Source: Bdellovibrionales bacterium
GTDB lineage: Bacteria; Bdellovibrionota; Bdellovibrionia; Bdellovibrionales; JAMPXM01
Direction of reading: 5' to 3'
Length of the DNA: 64,000 bases
Assembly (NCBI GenBank): GCA_016713885.1
Contig: JADJOF010000007.1
Coordinates: 195,519 to 259,518, forward strand
Position numbers and translations under genes: made by a program. Below the pieces are notes generated by a model. The model was not told the DNA's origin. It saw nothing but the letters and a program-made list of their open reading frames with translations, and did no database searches. Below, one piece after another: positions 32,161-39,624 of this stretch; positions within the stretch are counted from its first letter, which is position 1, and every line of letters begins with the position of its first letter.

Positions 32161-33621
32161 CTACCCCATCCAACTGCCGCCGTTGCCAAAGTTCGACAGC
32201 TCTTGATGTTCTTTCGCTCTTGATTTGCCAGTGACCGGCACTGCAAAACTCAGAGCCAAAGCATCGGCTCTGTTTGGACTTGGCAGGCCGCGCGCCTTCA
32301 TGTCTTTCTTCGACTCAAGCTGAAGCTTCCCGTCCATTCGTGGCACTGTTTCAGGCCCGGTGAGTTCCATGTGGAGCTTGTTGTCGCCGTTGATTGAGCC
32401 GCCTTCTTTGAGCCAATCGCGCGTGAGCTTCCACATTTCAGCCCGTTTATTGAGACATCCCTCGTCATTCGGCGCACCTGAAAACCAAATCAAATGCCAA
32501 TTGCGACGCATGGTTTTGCCGGCCGAGACGATGCCAGTTCCATAGCCTGCATCAACGATCACAGCGTCGGCTTTCTCTTCGTCTTCGATCGAGGCGATAA
32601 GCGACGCCATTTGAAGGTCATTGTCGTTCTTTGGAATCGTGCGCATGATCTTAAACGACAAGCCTTGCCTCATGCCTATCACGAACTCATCGTCACCTTC
32701 CCACGCAGGATCGACAGTGATGATCTTAGGCGCAAAGTCGAACTGCTTTGTCTCAAGCTTTAGCGAAAGTGCTCGGTCAGCATCCTCTGTCGAAATGAAT
32801 TGCTTCATCGACATATTCGGGAACAGCCCGCGAACGCGAACCTTCACAAAGTCAGAGTCTTCGCCGTAGTCTTCAACCCACTTCTGGATCTGAGCCTTAT
32901 TTGTACCTTTGACAGTCCTGGAATCGATCTGCCACGTCCGCCATCGATGGCGAAGCCTGCCGAAACAGTCCTTAAATCGCCCGGTGTTTCTCGTTGGGTT
33001 TCCGAATGCGATCCAGACGATCTCGGTCTCTTCGTCGGTGAGAGCGCCTTCTGTCACATCCCAGACCTTATCTGAGATCGCCGATGCCTCATCGAATATG
33101 ACGATGATTCTCTTTTTCTTGTTGTGAAGACCGGCAAACGCTTCAGTATTGTTGTCAGACCACGTCACCTGATCGGCGCGCCAAGTCTTCTCATGCCCCG
33201 TCTCGATTGAATGAACGGCCGTTGCTGTTGTTTTAAACCAGTGTGATGTGATCGATCGCCTGGTCCAAGTTGTGAGCTCTGGCCAAGTCTTAGTCCTGAG
33301 CTGCGTTTCAGTGTTCGCGGTGATCACGACCTTGCAATCTTCACAAGTCGAAAGGCCCCAATTGACGATGATTGAAATGAGCGCTGATTTCCCGATCCCG
33401 TGACCTGAGGCAACGGCTAAAAGCAGCGGCATGAATCTAGTTTCAGTATTTTGAAGATGCTCGTCGATTGCGCACAAGACTTCGTCTTGCCATTCTCTTG
33501 GCCCGTCTTCTTGGTCTAGTTCAGCCTCGCCCCATGAATACGAGAAACGCGCAAAGCCGCGCGAATCGTGAGTGAACCGCGCCATCTCCTCGATGAGCTC
33601 AATCTCTGCGTCATTCGCCAC
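32161..33621 (-). CDS. terL: Terminase large subunit
   Basis: This is a 486-residue protein. The N-terminal ATPase has Walker A SGHGIGKS (72-79), Walker B IVIFDEAS (173-180) and a coupling motif (FGNPTRNTGRF). The C-terminal RNase H-like nuclease shows TVDPAWEGDDE (Asp304), VIVDAGYGTGI (second Asp near 357) and a final acidic residue in PNRADALALSF. It packages DNA into the procapsid through the portal and cuts concatemers. A P22-like headful mechanism is plausible, given the gene set. It overlaps the terS stop by 11 nt. Confidence 0.95.
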   Translation of the reverse strand: MANDAEIELIEEMARFTHDSRGFARFSYSWGEAELDQEDGPREWQDEVLCAIDEHLQNTETRFMPLLLAVASGHGIGKSALISIIVNWGLSTCEDCKVVITANTETQLRTKTWPELTTWTRRSITSHWFKTTATAVHSIETGHEKTWRADQVTWSDNNTEAFAGLHNKKKRIIVIFDEASAISDKVWDVTEGALTDEETEIVWIAFGNPTRNTGRFKDCFGRLRHRWRTWQIDSRTVKGTNKAQIQKWVEDYGEDSDFVKVRVRGLFPNMSMKQFISTEDADRALSLKLETKQFDFAPKIITVDPAWEGDDEFVIGMRQGLSFKIMRTIPKNDNDLQMASLIASIEDEEKADAVIVDAGYGTGIVSAGKTMRRNWHLIWFSGAPNDEGCLNKRAEMWKLTRDWLKEGGSINGDNKLHMELTGPETVPRMDGKLQLESKKDMKARGLPSPNRADALALSFAVPVTGKSRAKEHQELSNFGNGGSWMG

Positions 33622-34144
33622 GGACGCGCTTTCTGGCCTTCGCCAATCGATCAGAGATCGTGACTGATCCGCTGACCTCGACCTTGTCTGTGAGAAGCTT
33701 CAAATGCCTTGCGAGAATCTCAAGCGACTTCGGCTTATCCCAGAACTTCACCTCGCGGACTTCGCCGATCTTCACTCTGTCGGCGCCGAATCCTTCGAAC
33801 TCCTCAAAGACCTTGACCCCGGACATCGCGCGCCTGGTGTCTTCTGGTATTTCATGGATCGGCTTGAGTCTGCCTTGCTCATCGTAGGCCCCGGAAAGAT
33901 CAGCCGTTGCGATTCGCATGAGTTCTTTTAGGACATTGTCGGCGGTGATGTTGGTTCGCTTTGAGCGTTTGTCCATTTCGGCTTGGATTGCGGCCGCTAC
34001 TTCTGGTTTCTTGAGGTTTTCAGAGCCAATTTTTTCAGCGGTCTTCTCTGAATACTTCGCCCTGATCGCCGCCTGCGTCGCATTAAGATCGATGAGGTAC
34101 TCTTCAACAAAGCGTTTCTGTTTGGGCGTGAGGTCGCTTGCCAT
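33611..34144 (-). CDS. terS: Terminase small subunit
   Basis: This is a 177-residue protein with the typical N terminus LTPKQKRFVEEYLIDLNATQ, then AAIRAKYSEKTAEKIGSENL, an HTH for pac recognition. Then come a central helical oligomerisation region (KELMRIATADLSGAYDEQG) and the C terminus FWDKPKSLEILARHLKLL that contacts TerL. It selects phage DNA for packaging. Three phased GTTTAC boxes precede it. Confidence 0.92.
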   Translation of the reverse strand: MASDLTPKQKRFVEEYLIDLNATQAAIRAKYSEKTAEKIGSENLKKPEVAAAIQAEMDKRSKRTNITADNVLKELMRIATADLSGAYDEQGRLKPIHEIPEDTRRAMSGVKVFEEFEGFGADRVKIGEVREVKFWDKPKSLEILARHLKLLTDKVEVSGSVTISDRLAKARKRVRGE

Positions 34145-34167
34145 GGCTCAATTGTCCACGTCTTAAA

Positions 34168-34196
34168 TGTTTACTCTATGTTTACGTTGTGTTTAC
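34168..34196. promoter_or_regulatory. Three GTTTAC boxes at exact 11-bp spacing
   Basis: GTTTAC is found at 34169-34174, 34180-34185 and 34191-34196 in the 93-bp spacer between the divergent terS and the ribbon-helix-helix gene. Exact helical phasing, and the shared TGTTTACTCT decamer with the portal site, make this a likely operator or late promoter element. A role in packaging initiation (pac) is an alternative. Confidence 0.6.
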
Positions 34197-34237
34197 TTTG
34201 TCCCTAGATAGGCTCTTGCTGTGATGAGGGGGCTCTC

Positions 34238-34453
34238 GTGGGAAAGAATCAGTCAGCCAATGAATTTGACTTCAACCAGATCAAAGAATTCGACATCAAT
34301 GACCGACTGATCACGATTCGCGTCCCTGACGAGTACAAGACGAAGTATGACATCATCCAGGCGATGTCTCGAAAGCGCTTCGCCGATCACCTTCGGCAGC
34401 TTATCGTTGCGGCAATCGACCGCGTTGACCTTGATTCAACCAAGGCTTGTTAA
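34238..34453 (+). CDS. Small ribbon-helix-helix-like DNA-binding protein
   Basis: This is a 71-residue protein from a GTG at 34238 (GAGGGGG lies 5 nt upstream). A beta strand (RLITIRVPDEY) followed by two helices (KTKYDIIQAMSRKRFADHL and RQLIVAAIDRV) fits the RHH fold of Arc/CopG-type repressors, which bind short direct repeats about one helical turn apart. It is the only rightward gene between terminase and the right end of the phage. It directly faces the GTTTAC boxes. It converges with and overlaps the next gene by 18 nt. Autoregulation is inferred. Confidence 0.6.
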   Translation: MGKNQSANEFDFNQIKEFDINDRLITIRVPDEYKTKYDIIQAMSRKRFADHLRQLIVAAIDRVDLDSTKAC

Positions 34454-34888
34454 GTCAACCCCGAAAGCCTTAAGTGCGGCCATACAGATCACGTGAGGCG
34501 CAGATTCTCCAGATTCAAACTCCAGGTAGGCGTCTGGACCGACTGTCCACAGAGAGCGGCCATGCCACTTGCGATCAAAGCAAGCGAACCAGTCTTTTAC
34601 AGTGTCGGTCGGCGAGTAGAGTGAAAAGCAGTCGCTGTTAGATACTGGATCGCGCATCTTTTTGACCACTTCCCACGCTGCGGCGATGTCCGTGGAATAT
34701 GGCGCTGGAAATGAACACTCATCTCCGATCCAGAAATCATGCGATGTTCCTTCACATCCGCACTTTGGTCCACATCTACGAAGATGTTCATACTCGCTTT
34801 GCGAAAGCCCTTCGTCAGTCGCTCGCAGGACTTTGCATCCGAAGACTTTCTCGGCGACGAGCACGTCTAGTTCTATTCCTGTTTTCAT
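34436..34888 (-). CDS. Phage ABA-sandwich domain protein
   Basis: This is a 150-residue protein. ELDVLVAEKVFGCKV, then SFPAPYSTDIAAAWEVVKKM and the C-terminal APHVICMAALKAFGVD match the small phage 'ABA sandwich' family that is common among early genes. Four cysteines (RRCGPKCGC, ...DEC) may bind a metal. Function unknown. Confidence 0.8.
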   Translation of the reverse strand: MKTGIELDVLVAEKVFGCKVLRATDEGLSQSEYEHLRRCGPKCGCEGTSHDFWIGDECSFPAPYSTDIAAAWEVVKKMRDPVSNSDCFSLYSPTDTVKDWFACFDRKWHGRSLWTVGPDAYLEFESGESAPHVICMAALKAFGVDLTSLG

Positions 34889-35217
34889 TTCAAAGCCTCC
34901 CTCATTAGCGCGCCGAGCAAGTACGCATGCGGCTCGTCGTTCATTGGATCAAACTTGTAGCCTCGCTCGGACAGCATCCAGTTAGTCACATGCAGACACT
35001 CGTGAGCTACAATTGATGCGTCTTTGGAAATTGTCCAAATCAAGTACCGACTTTCGTCACCACGATCCATAACTAAAGCTCTGCCTTTCGCCGCTCCGAT
35101 GTTCGCGCTATGTCCATATGTTTTTAAAACATACTTCTCGAAATCAGCAGGCTTCCAGCCAATGAAGAAATAAAAGTTCTGCCGCCATGTCGGGCAGTAG
35201 TACCACTTCGGCTTCAT
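34885..35217 (-). CDS. HExxH metallopeptidase-like phage protein
   Basis: This is a 110-residue protein from the ATG at 35217, which overlaps the upstream stop. HECLH (72-76) followed by NDEPHAYLLG (Glu95 as possible third ligand) gives a zincin-like site. A possible small metalloprotease is inferred, since the substrate is unknown. Similar small HExxH genes occur in phage early clusters. Confidence 0.65.
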   Translation of the reverse strand: MKPKWYYCPTWRQNFYFFIGWKPADFEKYVLKTYGHSANIGAAKGRALVMDRGDESRYLIWTISKDASIVAHECLHVTNWMLSERGYKFDPMNDEPHAYLLGALMREALK

Positions 35218-35435
35218 CGCCTCATCTCCTCGCACCAACGGTCGTACTCTTGCCACTGTCGCATGGTCAGCGTTCCCATCGGCACATCAGAGACAGCGGG
35301 GTCAGTGAGCAGCAACAGTGCTTTGAGCTTCTCGACCTTCATCTCTGCGATCTGCGAGCGCTTCATGTACTCGCCCCATTTGAGGAAGTTGTACTGGCTT
35401 TCGCGGACCTTTGCTTTCCAGCCTGTGTCGCTCAT
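35214..35435 (-). CDS. Small early protein, unknown
   Basis: This is a 73-residue helical protein (MSDTGWKAKVRESQYNFLKW...), rich in Trp and charged residues. ATGA overlaps on both sides. No family recognised. Confidence 0.6.
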   Translation of the reverse strand: MSDTGWKAKVRESQYNFLKWGEYMKRSQIAEMKVEKLKALLLLTDPAVSDVPMGTLTMRQWQEYDRWCEEMRR

Positions 35436-35665
35436 TGTGGTAGCTTCTCCACTCGGTATTGATTCCCATCTAAGACAAACGGTCGACCGCTAGACAAGAG
35501 CGCCTCAATTTTAACCCGACGGCTCATCTCCTCAAACCTAGCACGGCGAAACTCATCAATCTGTGCCTTGGTGTCCATAAACTTGCTATCTCTAAACAAC
35601 GAAAAACCAATAAAAAATCCATTAGTTACAACGTAAAATGTTGCTAGATGCTCTATGTAGCTCAC
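35432..35665 (-). CDS. Small early protein, unknown
   Basis: This is a 77-residue protein. The first 25 residues are aromatic/hydrophobic (LATFYVVTNGFFIGFSLF), perhaps a membrane helix, then a charged helix. It is coupled to both neighbours by overlap. No family recognised. Confidence 0.6.
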   Translation of the reverse strand: MSYIEHLATFYVVTNGFFIGFSLFRDSKFMDTKAQIDEFRRARFEEMSRRVKIEALLSSGRPFVLDGNQYRVEKLPQ

Positions 35666-36012
35666 GCCTCACCTCTCTCGATTTCTGCGATTTCTGCTTC
35701 AAACTTTTTAATTTTCTCTTTGTACTTAGCCAAAGATTGGCCGTGATGTCTGTCCGCTGCTCGATTTCGTTGTTCTGTTAACTTCTCAATCACCTTCGCC
35801 TGCTTGGCGATGGTCTGTTCATCTTGAAGGCATTGATTATCAACATCTCGAAGGATTCTCTTTAGTTCCTCAACCTCCGCCCTCAGCTTAGCAACGATGC
35901 TGTCGTGCTTCGGAGCTTGTATGAATTCAGCTCCCGCCACAAATCCGCCAAGCTTGCAGCACATTGAGGCTATTTCTCCTGCTGTCCACAGTTTCGGCTC
36001 ATCGTTATTCAT
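35662..36012 (-). CDS. Coiled-coil early protein, unknown
   Basis: This is a 116-residue protein from the ATG at 36012 (ATGA overlap with the upstream stop). Residues 40-115 form a long coiled coil (LRAEVEELKRILRDVDNQC). No family recognised. Confidence 0.6.
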   Translation of the reverse strand: MNNDEPKLWTAGEIASMCCKLGGFVAGAEFIQAPKHDSIVAKLRAEVEELKRILRDVDNQCLQDEQTIAKQAKVIEKLTEQRNRAADRHHGQSLAKYKEKIKKFEAEIAEIERGEA

Positions 36013-36272
36013 TGTCGACCACCTCTTGTGATTAAAAATACAAATCCGATTCCGCACGACACGACAAAGAAGCTAACAAAAATAAGACCGAAGTCGATCC
36101 CGCCGCTCTCTTGAACAACAGCCGGGTCAGTAAGAACAGCGCGGCTTTCAGATACGAGCGTGCCAGTATCGAAGAGCAGTTTCCCGTTCTTCGTCTTATG
36201 AATGACCGACTTGTATTCGTATGTTCCTGGCTCAAGGTTGCGCGGGATATCGATGATAATTTGATCGGTCAT
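36009..36272 (-). CDS. Small protein with C-terminal membrane helix
   Basis: This is an 87-residue protein. A beta-rich N-terminal domain (MTDQIIIDIPRNLEPGTYEY) ends in one membrane helix (FGLIFVSFFVVSCGIGFVFL) and a short basic tail. Start at 36272, which overlaps the upstream stop. It is probably tail-anchored in the inner membrane. Function unknown. Confidence 0.6.
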   Translation of the reverse strand: MTDQIIIDIPRNLEPGTYEYKSVIHKTKNGKLLFDTGTLVSESRAVLTDPAVVQESGGIDFGLIFVSFFVVSCGIGFVFLITRGGRQ

Positions 36273-36496
36273 GGCTTGGTCTCCATAGCGTCGTGACCGC
36301 ACAATGGCTTACTGCACTCATCAAGCAATTCACCTAGCGTGCTAGTTTTTACCTCAACAGCTTTTCCCGATGAAGTATCAAACCATTTTTCACAGCCGCA
36401 ATCACACTGGCGAATATTTTCCGGCATCTTTCCGAATGTGAGCTTATTTTGAATTATCTCTCTGTCGTGATATATCTTGCCGCGAACAAAGCTCAT
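36269..36496 (-). CDS. Small Cys-cluster protein
   Basis: This is a 75-residue protein from the ATG at 36496, which overlaps the upstream stop (ATGA). That overlap decides the start against a longer frame that would lie across the upstream gene. RQCDCGCEKWF and KPLCGH suggest a small zinc site. Function unknown. Confidence 0.6.
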   Translation of the reverse strand: MSFVRGKIYHDREIIQNKLTFGKMPENIRQCDCGCEKWFDTSSGKAVEVKTSTLGELLDECSKPLCGHDAMETKP

Positions 36497-36798
36497 CCCT
36501 GCCCCGCAATCTCGTCTCTCCACATAGACGGTTGAGTGCTGAGCGAAATGCTTCCAAAAATTGGCACATTCAAACTCAGATACCCATAGCCGTTCGTTGA
36601 ATCGTAGTGCAGCTTTGGCAACACAAATAACTTTCGCGGCAGTGAGTACCATATCGACCATCGCCACGTTATAGAATCGGGATGATGGTACGCCGCCACG
36701 ACATACGATCCTCGACAATTTGTTTTCTTGAATAGATGAACCGCGTAAATAAGCTTTCTGACTTTCAATTTCAGTTCGTCATGCTTGGAATTACTCAT
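36493..36798 (-). CDS. Small early protein, unknown
   Basis: This is a 101-residue protein (MSNSKHDELKLKVRKLIYAV...) with an aromatic-rich middle (ITWRWSIWYSLPRKLF). ATGA-coupled on both sides, which supports it over the longer alternative frame in this region. No family recognised. Confidence 0.55.
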   Translation of the reverse strand: MSNSKHDELKLKVRKLIYAVHLFKKTNCRGSYVVAAYHHPDSITWRWSIWYSLPRKLFVLPKLHYDSTNGYGYLSLNVPIFGSISLSTQPSMWRDEIAGQG

Positions 36799-37091
36799 CC
36801 CTTCCCCACAATCTCGTCGAGTTCTTCATCATCTTCGTCTGACCACTCTTCTGCCGGCCCAATCCAATGATCAACGTCGCCATTTTGCACGCTCTTGTAT
36901 GCGTGCGAGCGCTGCTCCTTCAGCTTCTCGATTATCGCGAGGAGCTTCGGAACTGCGTCTTCGACATAGAATTGATACTCGCCGGACTCCCAACATAGTA
37001 GCGCTTGAGTGTCATGACCGAAGTCATCCGACCGCTTCACGACTTCGCTTCGCTCCTTCACCTGCTTCAAAAACTCTTCATGCTTCGCCAC
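36795..37091 (-). CDS. Small acidic early protein, unknown
   Basis: This is a 98-residue protein. A coiled-coil N-terminal half precedes a strongly acidic C terminus (EEWSDEDDEELDEIVG). It overlaps the upstream gene by 14 nt. No family recognised. Confidence 0.6.
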   Translation of the reverse strand: MAKHEEFLKQVKERSEVVKRSDDFGHDTQALLCWESGEYQFYVEDAVPKLLAIIEKLKEQRSHAYKSVQNGDVDHWIGPAEEWSDEDDEELDEIVGKG

Positions 37092-37326
37092 GTTTCACCG
37101 CCTCTCTATACATGAGCACAGCGAGCTGCCGCGCTAGTTGTGACTCGAAGTCATATTCAAACATCTCCGGCAGCATTATTGAGGTGTCTACAAAGTCCGC
37201 ATAATGAAGGAGGGCGCTATCACCACAGTATTTCTCAACGGCGGTGCATGAATACCTATGAGGTCCTTGAACCCGTAGACTCTCAGCCGCACGCATGAGC
37301 CTGTCGAGTCGTTCACGCTTAGTCAT
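37078..37326 (-). CDS. Small early protein, unknown
   Basis: This is an 82-residue protein from the ATG at 37326, overlapping the HNH gene stop. It contains two Cys (YSCTAVEKYCGD) and helical segments. No family recognised. Confidence 0.6.
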   Translation of the reverse strand: MTKRERLDRLMRAAESLRVQGPHRYSCTAVEKYCGDSALLHYADFVDTSIMLPEMFEYDFESQLARQLAVLMYREAVKRGEA

Positions 37327-37816
37327 CAAGCACCTCTGTCAAATTCAAATTAGCAAACTCTCCGAAAAGGTTTCTTGCCGCCGCGTCATATGCCTTCGCT
37401 GCGTCTTCTCTTTGCTCGAATAACCCTAAGTTAAACCTGTCCCCATTGTGCGTGATGATCGCACGCCATTTGTTACGAACTGCATAGACGCCCTTGATTC
37501 CAGAAGTGCTATTCAGGTACTTCCGCTTGTTCATCATGTTTTGCGCGCTAGAGCATACCCTCAGGTTTGATCGGCGGTTATTCAACCCGTTCCCGTCTAT
37601 ATGATCCACCTGGAGTTTTGATTCGGTGACTCCGAGAATTAACCTGTGCAGTCGGATCGTCTTCTGTTTTCCGTTCTCATATATAGAAGTTCCAGCGTAA
37701 GACGAACGGGGAGACTTCATCACATACCAAGCATGTTTTCTCACGAGGTCAAAATCAGCCTCATCGATCAGTGTGACCGCACCTTTTGTAAGTTGAATTT
37801 CCATCGGCTTATTCAT
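37319..37816 (-). CDS. HNH homing-type endonuclease with AP2 DNA-binding domain
   Basis: This is a 165-residue protein. The N-terminal HNH_3 nuclease shows LHRLILGVTESKLQVDHIDG, then GLNNRRSNLRVCSSAQN (His, Asp-His and Asn pattern). The C terminus is an AP2-type domain (GIKGVYAVRNKWRAIITHNG, then AAKAYDAAARNLFGEFANLN). This pairing is typical of free-standing homing endonucleases in phages, which nick or cut a neighbouring allele and spread by repair. It is embedded in the operon with overlaps on both sides. Confidence 0.88.
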   Translation of the reverse strand: MNKPMEIQLTKGAVTLIDEADFDLVRKHAWYVMKSPRSSYAGTSIYENGKQKTIRLHRLILGVTESKLQVDHIDGNGLNNRRSNLRVCSSAQNMMNKRKYLNSTSGIKGVYAVRNKWRAIITHNGDRFNLGLFEQREDAAKAYDAAARNLFGEFANLNLTEVLDD

Positions 37817-38111
37817 TTTCTAAACTCTCGATAAACTTCACGCACGCGATGCGGTCCTTGCAGGCGTTCTTGTCGGCAAACTCTTTCGAGTCGTAAAGTT
37901 GAATCACATGATGGCCGTCGATCGTTTTATTGTATTCATTGCCCCACAGCACTCGCGGCTCGCGCTTCTCTTTCCACTCGCCGAAAACCATTTCGTATGA
38001 CCAGTCCCCAATTGAGTCAGAATCGAACTCGTCCTTGTCGAACGCAAGGCCATTAGGGCCAATCACCGTCTTGCCAGCCATCGCCGCTTCTCTTGCTTCA
38101 ATTATGTTCAC
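37809..38111 (-). CDS. Small early protein, unknown
   Basis: This is a 100-residue protein from a GTG at 38111; GAGGAGTGAGG precedes it. It contains GPNGLAFDKDEFDSDSIGDW and a C-terminal helix. Its mRNA leader is the hairpin-rich region 38112-38453. No family recognised. Confidence 0.55.
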   Translation of the reverse strand: MNIIEAREAAMAGKTVIGPNGLAFDKDEFDSDSIGDWSYEMVFGEWKEKREPRVLWGNEYNKTIDGHHVIQLYDSKEFADKNACKDRIACVKFIESLENE

Positions 38112-38453
38112 CCTCACTCCTCTCAAGTGCCCCGTTTTGCCGGGGCCACGCATTCGCCGATTCCTGGATCTGACGGGCGACCTCGCCTAATTACGCATAG
38201 CCAGTTTGCGGAGGGTTTTGTATCCGAACTTTTCACCCTCATTCTGTTCGCAAGCGGCTCGGACAGAATAAAATTTTAAAAGACCTCTCCGCCCGTGCCC
38301 CGCGCGACTGTGGCCATGACGCTTCATAAGTCGGGACGTCATCGACGCTCACGTCATCCGTTCTTGCTCGTGCACTTCTCTAGTGGCACCTCGGCCCGAC
38401 CAATCGGGCTGGCACTCCACAGCTTCCAGTGCTGACGAGCGGGGAGGTCAAAA
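38112..38453 (-). other. 342-base non-coding stretch with hairpins
   Basis: No gene is seen on either strand. Read leftward it contains an inverted repeat (TTCTGT...ACAGAA, near 38237-38266), a GC-rich hairpin (GCCCGA/TCGGGC around 38394-38412), and directly before the ribosome site of the next gene a strong hairpin GTGGCCCCG...CGGGGCAC (38131-38153). It could be a structured leader or small RNA. I recognise no known riboswitch. Confidence 0.45.
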
Positions 38454-38864
38454 TCATTCAACAGATTGGGTTTCAGACTCAGACGCGCAGTGAGCGTAAC
38501 CTCCGCTTGGAACTGCCACTTGCCGACTGAAAGACTTGATCACAGTCGGATTTCTAAACGCGGCCATTGCCAGCTCTCGGATCTCTCTCGAGATACACTT
38601 CTGCGACTCAAGCTCGTACTTCAGTTTCTCGATCTCGAATTTTCTTTTTACATCAGCAGCGTCAGATATTTCTGTCTCAGCTTTTGCAATCTTGCTCCGA
38701 ACAGATGAAAGATCTATTTCAAGGCGATTGTTTTTCTCTCTTAAAACGCTGTTTTCTGAAAGCACGGCGTCGTACTTACTGGCTTTCTCGAGGTCTTTTC
38801 TCAAGACTTCCATTTGCATTGATGGCAGCGACTTCTCGATTGCATCCATTATTTCTTTTGTCAT
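38454..38864 (-). CDS. Coiled-coil early protein, unknown
   Basis: This is a 136-residue protein, mostly a long parallel-type coiled coil (LREKNNRLEIDLSSVRSKI; residues 20-100). It follows a GGAGGAA ribosome site located within the end of the upstream gene. No family recognised. Confidence 0.6.
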   Translation of the reverse strand: MTKEIMDAIEKSLPSMQMEVLRKDLEKASKYDAVLSENSVLREKNNRLEIDLSSVRSKIAKAETEISDAADVKRKFEIEKLKYELESQKCISREIRELAMAAFRNPTVIKSFSRQVAVPSGGYAHCASESETQSVE

Positions 38865-38873
38865 TCTTCCTCC

Positions 38874-38981
38874 TCAGTTAAACTTCAAAACCAGATTCGC
38901 GAATCCAACCCACACGCCAACGCCGAATGCGAAGAGTGCGGCCCAGATCAATTTAAAAATAAAGTTGTCAAAAGTATTCAT
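38874..38981 (-). CDS. 35-residue single-pass membrane protein
   Basis: The frame starts MNTFDNFIFKLIWAALFAFG and ends GFANLVLKFN. Its ATG overlaps the upstream stop (ATGA). One membrane helix. It is too short for family recognition, but the coupling supports it. Confidence 0.5.
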   Translation of the reverse strand: MNTFDNFIFKLIWAALFAFGVGVWVGFANLVLKFN

Positions 38982-39199
38982 CCCAACACCAGCGCAGCTT
39001 CACCGACTGTGTATCTCGATTTATTAAGCCAAGACTTCGCTTGATTGCAGAGTACCTTCACTGCGTAGTGACCGTTTCTGTCTGGCCCGTTTAGTATTTC
39101 AACCGGAACAGGTGCCGTTGCTATCGGATGCCCGTAGCATTTGGCTCTTGCTTTGACTGGCTTCCAGATTGCGCGTGTGCCTTTCTGAAATGTGCTCAT
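38978..39199 (-). CDS. Small early protein, unknown
   Basis: This is a 73-residue basic protein (MSTFQKGTRAIWKPVKARAK...). It overlaps the RusA stop. Two Cys. No family recognised. Confidence 0.6.
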   Translation of the reverse strand: MSTFQKGTRAIWKPVKARAKCYGHPIATAPVPVEILNGPDRNGHYAVKVLCNQAKSWLNKSRYTVGEAALVLG

Positions 39200-39624
39200 T
39201 TCTCTTCTCCTGAAGGCGTTGGGATATCCCCAACGGTTGATTGATTTTCTTCAATTCGTGCGATCTCAATTTCGACTCTTGCCTCACCGCCGAACGACTT
39301 CGACGCGTGCAGGATGTGGATAAGTTTGTCGTCTTCAATGACGCCTGACTTCTGGAGCGCGTCGCTTACACCTTCAACGAGGTTCGATGTGTCGGCCTCG
39401 CCTTGCCGGTTGACGAAGAAGAACCGGTATCGGACTTCGAGCGGGTCTGCGATTGGCTCACGTCCGGCCCATTGCCGTTTCATGTGAAGCATTGCGATTC
39501 GTTCCCAAGCGATGAATTTGGGCGAATAGATCGCGTGCTTTCGTGAGCCCGAGCCTACAATGCGCTGCGTGTTTTTCTTTACGATGACGCGGCCAGGGAT
39601 TGAGCAGGTGAAGAGTGGGGTCAT
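39196..39624 (-). CDS. rusA: RusA family Holliday junction resolvase
   Basis: This is a 142-residue protein. The catalytic acidic region is clear: FFVNRQGEADTSNLVEGVSD (Asp78, Asp88), then SGVIEDDKLI (Asp98, Asp99). RusA dimers cut four-way junctions made during recombination and replication. It is ATGA-coupled with the replication initiator, a common phage pairing. Confidence 0.9.
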   Translation of the reverse strand: MTPLFTCSIPGRVIVKKNTQRIVGSGSRKHAIYSPKFIAWERIAMLHMKRQWAGREPIADPLEVRYRFFFVNRQGEADTSNLVEGVSDALQKSGVIEDDKLIHILHASKSFGGEARVEIEIARIEENQSTVGDIPTPSGEEK

